Assembly: GCA_023425645.1 (NCBI GenBank) | Contig: JAFACG010000045.1 | Location: 1-64,000 of the forward strand | DNA from: Pseudomonadota bacterium | Lineage (GTDB): Bacteria; Pseudomonadota; Gammaproteobacteria; Burkholderiales; Burkholderiaceae_B | Direction of reading: 5' to 3' | Length of the DNA: 64,000 nucleotides | In this document: in pieces, positions 58,645-64,000 of the stretch | Layout: every line of letters starts with the position of its first letter | How positions within the stretch are numbered: the stretch's first letter is position 1 | Position numbers and translations under genes: made by a program | Notes under the pieces: model-generated | The model's input: only the letters and a program-made list of their open reading frames with translations | What the model was told of the DNA's origin: nothing | Database searches by the model: none

Positions 58645-58672
58645 AAAACGCATAATGTGTATTATGTAAAAT
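58645..58672 (+). other. dif: Probable chromosome dimer resolution site (dif)
   Basis: A 28-bp XerC/XerD-type site: left arm AAAACGCATAA (58645-58655), central TGTGTA, right arm TTATGTAAAAT (58662-58672). Against E. coli dif as I recall it (GGTGCGCATAA, TGTATA, TTATGTTAAAT) it matches 22 of 28 positions, 10 of 11 in the XerD arm. It lies in a non-coding gap in the AT-richest part of the window. XerC and XerD acting here under FtsK would resolve chromosome dimers; a mobile-element-borne dif copy is the alternative. Confidence 0.75.
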
Positions 58673-58705
58673 TAGTAATTTGAATACGATAATAAACGGC
58701 CTGCT

Positions 58706-59302
58706 TCAATTGTCCAGGCTGGCATACAGATGCGGCATCAGAATCGGCAGCGCATCGATAGGCATGGCGAATTTGACGGGCGAATGCGATGTTTGGGCCG
58801 TCACGATGCCGCACTTCAGCGCTGCGGCCAAGGCATTGCGGCCAGTCCGTTCCCCCAAGCCCGTCATTTGAATGAATTCCCCGCGTCCTCTTGTGCTTCA
58901 TGTTGTCCAAGCCAAGCATATGCCGCATGTAATCCAGTTGATCCTCGCATTGATCCAGGAAAAAGCCGATCCAGCGCCGGCACGACGGCTCTTTCCAGTT
59001 CCTGCTCCGCTTGTATATGCGCGATGGCGATGCGTTGCAGCTTTGCAATATCGGGCCGGTCGGCAAATTCTTGCTTGAGAGCGGCGGCGATATTGCGTGG
59101 CGTGGTGCTCTGCCCTTCTATGCGATTGCTGTAGTACGAGTTCATGCTACGCAATAACTCTCGGAGTGTGTCGCGTGTTTGCTCGTGAGCCGTGCCGCTC
59201 AGTTCTGCGGAACGATCGTATCCTCCCAGCTTGGGCAATGAACGGAGCCAAAGCATGTTCCGAAGGCCGCAAGGGCAAAAACTGATGCGGTGAGTGATAC
59301 AT
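58706..59302 (-). pseudogene. Fic family gene with catalytic core deleted
   Basis: The start reads MYHSPHQFLPLRPSEHALA; then, after a frame change near 59230, comes the Fic N-terminal domain with its self-inhibitory helix (YYSNRIEGQSTTP). Near 58970 the text jumps, again out of frame, to late Fic sequence (GFFLDQCEDQLDYMRHMLGL). A third shift leads to the C-terminal winged helix (TGLGERTGRNALAAALKCG, ending LYASLDN). The HPFxDGNGR active-site segment is missing altogether, so this is an internally deleted, frameshifted remnant. Confidence 0.8.
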
Positions 59303-59334
59303 GGTTTTTCCGGTTTTATTGTCATTTTTTGATC

Positions 59335-59368
59335 ATTATAATCTATTGATAAATAACGATTTTATCAA
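59335..59368 (-). promoter_or_regulatory. Promoter/operator remnant upstream of the fic pseudogene
   Basis: On the minus strand TATAAT (plus ATTATA, 59335-59340) is a perfect -10. Just upstream TTGATAA and TTATCAA (59346-59352 and 59362-59368) form an inverted repeat over the expected -35 region. The whole patch is AT-rich. Confidence 0.5.
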
Positions 59369-59482
59369 GCAGAAAAATGTGACTTCAATGAAATTTTTGC
59401 CTGTTTTTTTGCCGTTTTTGCAGAAAAATGTAGTCCATGTTTTTGGACGAATGACACTTGTTCGCTCCGCTGGTGCGTCCGC

Positions 59483-59818
59483 TCAATGCTCCTCTGGCTG
59501 CTGCCAGGCCGGCTCGGCCAGATTTTGTATGTAGCCGCGGCAGTCTTCAGGCCAAGCTTGGCTCAGCTCCAAGAAAGTTGCATGGTTGCCTGCATACAAG
59601 GCGCGAGCGGCTTCTTCGTAGTTGGGTGCATTTCCCAGCAGCGCGCGCATAATGGCATCGGCGGCTTCTTGGGCCTGGCTGCGCCGTGCATGCGCCGCGC
59701 CTTGTTTGCGGGCCTGCTCGACGAGTTTGCGCAAGGTGACCGAGGCCCCGCCCGGCTGCTTGGCCAGCCAGTCCCAGTGCCTGGGAAGCAGCGTCACCTC
59801 TCGAGCGGCTACGCCCAA
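59483..59818 (-). pseudogene. Truncated DUF2239 gene (C-terminal part only)
   Basis: The frame reads GVAAREVTLLPRHWDWLAKQ, then PGGASVTLRKLVEQARKQ and YEEAARALYAGNHATFLELS, the C-terminal half of DUF2239 proteins of unknown function. Complete homologues carry about 80 more N-terminal residues. Here a TAA occurs 11 codons upstream, followed by AT-rich sequence, and no good start exists. The left 180 bases (59303-59482) are AT-rich, with a repeated 12-mer GCAGAAAAATGT at 59369 and 59420. Confidence 0.65.
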
Positions 59819-59986
59819 CTTTGGCCGGCCTACGCCGCGCGTCGGCCGGTCTTCTTATCTGTTTTTCAATATTACCCGGGTATTAATTGAGCAAAACGGG
59901 CGTGTATATCACCAAGACAAGCGCCCTGCGGCCTGGGTATAGTGACAGCTTGTGTGACTGCTTGACCTGACTCGGAGCGATTGACC

Positions 59987-61516
59987 ATGGGCCATGTTTT
60001 CCAGTTCGCCGAACGCGATCCTGCCATGTCGGCCGACGAAGCAAAGAAGCAGATCGGGGCTTTGCGCCCCGCCCTGCTGCTCAGCCAGTACGAGCGCTTG
60101 CGCAAGGCGGAACAGACGCTCTTAATCGTGGTGGCCGGGATGGATGGCGTGGGCAAGGGATCGGCCATCAATACGCTCAACACCTGGCTGGATCCGCGTC
60201 ATGTCCACTCGCTGGCTTTCGGCGAACCGACTGAAGAGGAAGCCATGCGCCCGGCCATGTGGCGTTACTGGAACGCCCTGCCGGCCAGGGGCCAGACCGG
60301 TCTGGTGTTCGGGTCCTGGTATGCCGCCCTGATGCGGGAGCTGGCCCGCAAGAAGCCCGATCCGGAGAAAGTGGATCTGTACACCCGGCTGATCAACCGG
60401 TTCGAGGCGCAGTTGGCGTACCAGGGCGTGCAATTGCTGAAGCTGTGGTTTCATCTTTCGGCGCAGGCCCAGGCGGATCGTTGCTCCGCCCTGCTGGCCG
60501 ATCCGGATACGGCCTGGCGCGTCAGCAAGGCGGACTTGAAAGTCCACAAGAAATTCAATCGCTTGCGCAAGGCGGGGGTGGAGACCATAGGTTTGAGCCA
60601 CCGCCGTCATGCGCCCTGGGTCGTCATCCCCAGCGCCGATCCGCATCTTAGGGACGTGTCTGTGGCCAAGGCCGTGCTGCAAGCCATGCGTCAGCCCGTG
60701 CTGCCCCGCCAGGTGGTGGAGCCCCAGCCTTTTCCGGTCAGCCTGCGCCAGCCTTGCGCCTCCTTGCTGGATCCGCCGCCTGTCCAGCAGGTGCAGGACT
60801 ACGAATCCCAGTTGTTGCATTGGCAGGGGCGTTTGTCCAGGGCCGTGCGCGGCAAGGCGTTTCGCAAGCGCTCCATGGCGCTGGTGTTCGAAGGTCAGGA
60901 TGCCGCCGGCAAAGGCGGCACGATACGCCGCGTGACCGCCGCGCTGGATGTGCGCAACTACGACATACACCCTATCTCTGCACCAAATGCAGTCGAGGCC
61001 GCCCGCCCCTATCTTTGGCGTTTCTGGCGCAAGCTGCCCCGCCGGGGCGACATCGCGATTTTCGACCGTTCCTGGTACGGACGGGTGCTGGTGGAACGGG
61101 TGGACAAACTCGTGTCGCCCGCTGCATGGCGTCGGGCTTACGACGAGATCAACGGCTTCGAGGCGCAACTGAACGCCAATGGCACGCTGGTGCTGAAATT
61201 CTGGCTGGCCGTGAGCAGGGATGAACAACTCAAGCGCTTCCAGGAGCGCGAAAATTCTCCCTTCAAGACCTACAAGATCACGGAGGATGACTGGCGCAAC
61301 CGCGGCAAATGGAATGCCTATCGGACGGCGGCCCAGGATATGTTCGCCCATACCGATACGGAAACCGCCCCCTGGCACATCATACCCAGCGACGACAAGA
61401 AAGCGGCGCGCATCGAAGTGCTGAGGATCGTGGTGCAGGCGCTGGAGACGCTGGACAAGACCACGCTGGATCTGGTGGAGCCGGCATTGAAGGAGCAGGC
61501 CAGCGACCAGGTCTAG
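59987..61516 (+). CDS. pap: Polyphosphate:AMP phosphotransferase (PPK2 class II)
   Basis: Uses polyphosphate to turn AMP into ADP. The two fused PPK2 domains each have a P-loop: GMDGVGKGS at 51-59 in the N-terminal domain and GQDAAGKGG at about 303-311. Lid and Walker B parts of the second domain are IAIFDRSWYGRVLVERV, typical of the active half. The length of 509 residues fits Pap enzymes. ATG 59987 follows CGGAGCG. No ppk1 or ppx lies nearby. Confidence 0.92.
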   Translation: MGHVFQFAERDPAMSADEAKKQIGALRPALLLSQYERLRKAEQTLLIVVAGMDGVGKGSAINTLNTWLDPRHVHSLAFGEPTEEEAMRPAMWRYWNALPARGQTGLVFGSWYAALMRELARKKPDPEKVDLYTRLINRFEAQLAYQGVQLLKLWFHLSAQAQADRCSALLADPDTAWRVSKADLKVHKKFNRLRKAGVETIGLSHRRHAPWVVIPSADPHLRDVSVAKAVLQAMRQPVLPRQVVEPQPFPVSLRQPCASLLDPPPVQQVQDYESQLLHWQGRLSRAVRGKAFRKRSMALVFEGQDAAGKGGTIRRVTAALDVRNYDIHPISAPNAVEAARPYLWRFWRKLPRRGDIAIFDRSWYGRVLVERVDKLVSPAAWRRAYDEINGFEAQLNANGTLVLKFWLAVSRDEQLKRFQERENSPFKTYKITEDDWRNRGKWNAYRTAAQDMFAHTDTETAPWHIIPSDDKKAARIEVLRIVVQALETLDKTTLDLVEPALKEQASDQV

Positions 61517-61528
61517 GTCGACTATGGC

Positions 61529-61987
61529 CTACAGGTCCTGGCGCGCCGCCAGGGTCAGGATGCGCGTCCAGCGCCGGCGATCGGCGGCGCGGTCCATGAC
61601 CAGCAGCCACTCCTGGTCGGGATTGCGCAGCGTCAGCCGGACCGCGCCCCCCTGCTCCGCCGCTTCTGCGATGTCGGCGAAAATGAAGGCCCGCTCGCCC
61701 TGCCCGGTCCGCAGCAGGCCGCGCTTGTTCAAGGCGTCCACGTGGATATGGCCGTCCTGAAGCTCAGATTCCAGAACACGCTGTCCGTTGCGCTTGCGGC
61801 CGTGGATGGCGACATACCGCTTCCACAGCCAGATGAAAGGCGCGGCCAGCAGGCCGGCCGCCGTCAACAAGGCCAGAACCGCCGCCGCCAGGCCCGCGGA
61901 CGCGGACACGAGTGCATACAATTGCATGCCGCTGTAGATCAGCCCTGCCACGACGGCTAGGAACAATACCAGGACGATGACGGGCAT
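61529..61987 (-). CDS. Hypothetical membrane protein
   Basis: 152 residues. Two N-terminal transmembrane helices (VIVLVLFLAVVAGLIYSGM; AAAVLALLTAAGLLAAPFIW) are followed by a soluble tail rich in charged residues (HGRKRNGQRVLESELQDGHI; DRRRWTRILTLAARQDL). No domain is recognised. It is 14 bases after purT on the same strand, so it is probably co-transcribed. Confidence 0.75.
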   Translation of the reverse strand: MPVIVLVLFLAVVAGLIYSGMQLYALVSASAGLAAAVLALLTAAGLLAAPFIWLWKRYVAIHGRKRNGQRVLESELQDGHIHVDALNKRGLLRTGQGERAFIFADIAEAAEQGGAVRLTLRNPDQEWLLVMDRAADRRRWTRILTLAARQDL

Positions 61988-62001
61988 GGCGGCCCTCCTT
62001 T

Positions 62002-63204
62002 TCAGCGGGCTTTGACGCTCACCAATGAAGCCGCCTTGCGGGCGTTTTCCCGCGCGGCGTCCAGATCGGCGTCGGCGGCCAGGGCCACGCCCATGCGCCG
62101 CTTTTCAAAGCTCTCGGGTTTGCCGAACAGGCGGATGTCGGTCTGCGGAATGCGCAAGGCCTGGTCCACGTTCAGGAATTCGACTTCTTTTGCTTCCACG
62201 CCTCCGTAGATGACGGCGCTGGCGCCGGGCACGCGCAAGGCGGTATTGACCGGCAGGCCCAGGATGGCGCGCGCATGCAGTTCGAATTCGGACTGCCACT
62301 GGGTGATCATGGTCACCATGCCGGTGTCGTGCGGTCGCGGGCTGACTTCGCTGAACCAGACCTGATCGCCCTTGACGAACAATTCCACGCCAAACAGGCC
62401 CTGGCCTCCCAAATTGCCGGTGACGGCGCGAGCGATGTCGCGGGCGGCATCCAGCGCCTTGGGGCTCATGGGCTGGGGCTGCCAGCTCTCCACGTAGTCG
62501 CCGTCCACCTGCTTGTGGCCGATGGGGTCGCAGAACTGAGTTTCCACCTGGCCGTCCGCCCCCAGGGAGCGTACCGTAAGCAAGGTGATTTCATAGTCGA
62601 AATCGATGAAACCTTCCACGATGACGCGGCATTGGTTTACCCGTCCGCCAGCCATGGCGTAGTCCCAGGCCCGGGCCACGTCTTCAGGACCGCTGATCTT
62701 GCTTTGGCCCTTGCCCGAGCTGCTCATCAGCGGCTTGACCACGCAGGGATAGCCTATGCCGCCGTCGATGGCGGCCTGCAGGCTCTGCAGGGAATCGCAG
62801 AACTGATAAGGGCTGGTGGGCACGCCCAAGGTCTCCGCCGCCAGGCGGCGTATGCCTTCACGGTCCATGGTCAGGCGGGCGGCGCGCGCCGTGGGAATGA
62901 CGCGCACCTTGCCCTGCGCCTCCAGCTCTTCGAGCACCGGCGTGGCGATGGCTTCGATCTCCGGCACCACCAGGGCTGGCTTTTCCTGCTCGATCAAGGC
63001 GCGCAGCTGCTCCGGATCGCTCAAGGTGATGGTGCGAGCGTGATGGGCGACCTGCTGGCCCGGCGCGTTGTCATAGCGATCCACGGCAATGGTTTCCACC
63101 CCCAGCCGCTGCAGGGCGATCAGGACCTCCTTGCCCAGTTCGCCCGATCCCAGCAGCATGACTTTGTCTGACGACGATGTTAAAGGGGTGCCCAGCAGGC
63201 TCAT
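62002..63204 (-). CDS. purT: Formate-dependent phosphoribosylglycinamide formyltransferase
   Basis: ATP-grasp enzyme making formyl-GAR from GAR, formate and ATP, an alternative to PurN. The N-terminal [20 protein letters not shown] and the ATP-grasp core ([47 protein letters not shown]) are diagnostic. The length is 400 residues. With purF it is the second purine gene in the window. Confidence 0.97.
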   Translation of the reverse strand: MSLLGTPLTSSSDKVMLLGSGELGKEVLIALQRLGVETIAVDRYDNAPGQQVAHHARTITLSDPEQLRALIEQEKPALVVPEIEAIATPVLEELEAQGKVRVIPTARAARLTMDREGIRRLAAETLGVPTSPYQFCDSLQSLQAAIDGGIGYPCVVKPLMSSSGKGQSKISGPEDVARAWDYAMAGGRVNQCRVIVEGFIDFDYEITLLTVRSLGADGQVETQFCDPIGHKQVDGDYVESWQPQPMSPKALDAARDIARAVTGNLGGQGLFGVELFVKGDQVWFSEVSPRPHDTGMVTMITQWQSEFELHARAILGLPVNTALRVPGASAVIYGGVEAKEVEFLNVDQALRIPQTDIRLFGKPESFEKRRMGVALAADADLDAARENARKAASLVSVKAR

Positions 63205-63239
63205 GGCTTGCGCTCCGAAAAGAATATGGATAATTCTTT

Positions 63240-63297
63240 ATTGTAATGCAGGCGGCGGCGCCTATTGGCCTGCCGGCACGCGCAGGCAGGCGCCGCC
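63240..63297. promoter_or_regulatory. purT -10 box and adjoining long hairpin
   Basis: Minus-strand TACAAT (plus ATTGTA, 63240-63245) is a -10 candidate 36 bases before the purT ATG. Directly upstream on that strand, GGCGGCGCCT (63254-63263) and AGGCGCCGCC (63288-63297) form a 10-bp inverted repeat, with an inner GCCTGC/GCAGGC stem. It overlaps the -35 zone and may instead be a terminator-like stem of a lost neighbour. Confidence 0.35.
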
Positions 63298-63366
63298 AAT
63301 GCGTGGATGAAACGTCTATTTATTTAAAAAAACGCCTACTTTAGAAGGATTTTTTGAAAAAAACAG

Positions 63367-64000
63367 CTATTCAATTTGGGTGTTACGCCTGTCCAGGAAT
63401 TCGGCGAAGTGGTGATTGACGCATTCTTCGATGCGCTGGATCTCGGGCTGACTCAAGCCCTCGGCCAGCTTGAGCTTGCGTTTGGACAGGGCGCCATTGC
63501 CTTGCACAATGACATCTATCAGAGTATTCAATACAGCTTGACGCATGTCCAGCCAAGTTTCCAGCTCTCGGATGGCGGCGTCGTGGGCGAGCAGATACAA
63601 CACCTCCATCTGCAAGTCTTCGGAAACGCAGGCTTCGCAGCATTCATAGATGAACTCGCAGATATCCGTGAAATCGTGGTAGGCATACAGCCAGCGCGGT
63701 TGCATCGATTTCATGCGTAGCGTGACGCTGTCGGCATCCAGCGAATAGTCGAGCAAGTCGGTCCTGGGGCGGGAGTATTGCTTTAATAGTGCAGAATATC
63801 GATCCAGTTGCTTGAGCATGCGAGCCGACAAAGGCAGCACCACGGCGCGGGGTGTAAAACCGGATTGGCGCAGGATGTGATGCAGCAGAAAGCGATGGAG
63901 GCGGCCATTGCCGTCCCAGAAAGGATGTACGAAGACCATCCCAAAAGCCGCGCAGGCCGCTGCCAGTACTGGGTCCAGGGTTCCTGAGCTGGCGCTTTGG
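63367..64000 (-). CDS. Fic family protein, 5' end outside window
   Basis: Fic-domain AMP-transferase type protein. The active-site loop is VFVHPFWDGNGRLHRFLLHH, with the complete HPFxDGNGR motif. Downstream are a helical part (LMEVLYLLAHDAAIREL-like) and a C-terminal winged-helix-like region (LKLAEGLSQPEIQRIEECVN). The frame is open to the window edge, so the start and any inhibitory helix are not visible. The target protein is unknown. The 67 bases after its stop are A/T-rich. Confidence 0.85.
   Translation of the reverse strand, partial: QSASSGTLDPVLAAACAAFGMVFVHPFWDGNGRLHRFLLHHILRQSGFTPRAVVLPLSARMLKQLDRYSALLKQYSRPRTDLLDYSLDADSVTLRMKSMQPRWLYAYHDFTDICEFIYECCEACVSEDLQMEVLYLLAHDAAIRELETWLDMRQAVLNTLIDVIVQGNGALSKRKLKLAEGLSQPEIQRIEECVNHHFAEFLDRRNTQIE

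Noticed and set aside
59369..59431. 12-bp direct repeat GCAGAAAAATGT as an attachment site
   Set aside because: Short, AT-rich, only 39 bases apart, with no element between; chance or slippage is sufficient.

Overview
The window is GC-rich betaproteobacterial chromosome, most likely from the Bordetella/Achromobacter/Alcaligenes group (Alcaligenaceae). The evidence is the gene order map-glnD / rpsB-tsf-pyrH-frr-uppS-cdsA-dxr-rseP-bamA-ompH-lpxD-fabZ-lpxA-lpxB-rnhB, a dihydrolipoyl dehydrogenase with an Ala/Pro linker upstream of its FAD domain, and the codon style. The species cannot be fixed from this sequence. No rRNA, tRNA, CRISPR array or intact insertion sequence was seen.

Layout. 0-6 kb: the 3' part of lpdA, then folC-dedD-cvpA-purF. 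6-10.6 kb, minus strand: dsbB, marC, glnD, map. 11-26.5 kb, plus strand: one long run for translation factors (rpsB, tsf, frr), UMP kinase, isoprenoid and phospholipid precursors (uppS, cdsA, dxr), outer-membrane assembly (rseP, bamA, ompH) and lipid A (lpxD, fabZ, lpxA, lpxB), ending in rnhB and a SpoU methyltransferase. 26.5-32 kb: an accessory block with a long inverted repeat, a broken GabP-type permease, and divergent amaB/amaA, which points to L-lysine/L-pipecolate catabolism. 32-38 kb: the ppsR/ppsA pair, a TetR regulator and a type II NADH dehydrogenase. 38-43 kb: smpB/ratA/rnfH, a three-gene valine-degradation operon and ygfZ. 44-49 kb: mltG...holB-tatD, where the place usually held by tmk contains a RES-type toxin-antitoxin pair and a phage-like dNMP kinase. 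49-55 kb: small envelope and stress genes, including cybB-yceI.

55.3-60 kb is AT-richer and full of odd or damaged genes: an exported alpha/beta hydrolase, a tyrosine-recombinase homologue lacking key catalytic residues, a GNAT, a fic gene with its catalytic core deleted, and a truncated DUF2239 gene. Between the GNAT and the fic remnant, at 58645-58672, is a 28-bp sequence that matches the XerC/XerD dif site closely (22 of 28 positions against E. coli dif recalled from memory). FtsK-type GGGNAGGG octamers to its left lie mostly on the plus strand (9 against 1 by eye). I therefore read this stretch as the replication terminus. 60-64 kb holds polyphosphate:AMP phosphotransferase, a membrane protein, purT, and a second fic gene cut by the window edge.

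Main points for follow-up: the dif/terminus call and the degenerate recombinase beside it; the displaced tmk slot; the permease pseudogene inside a lysine-catabolism locus; the 31-bp inverted repeat at 26.6 kb; and the structured leader before ppsA.
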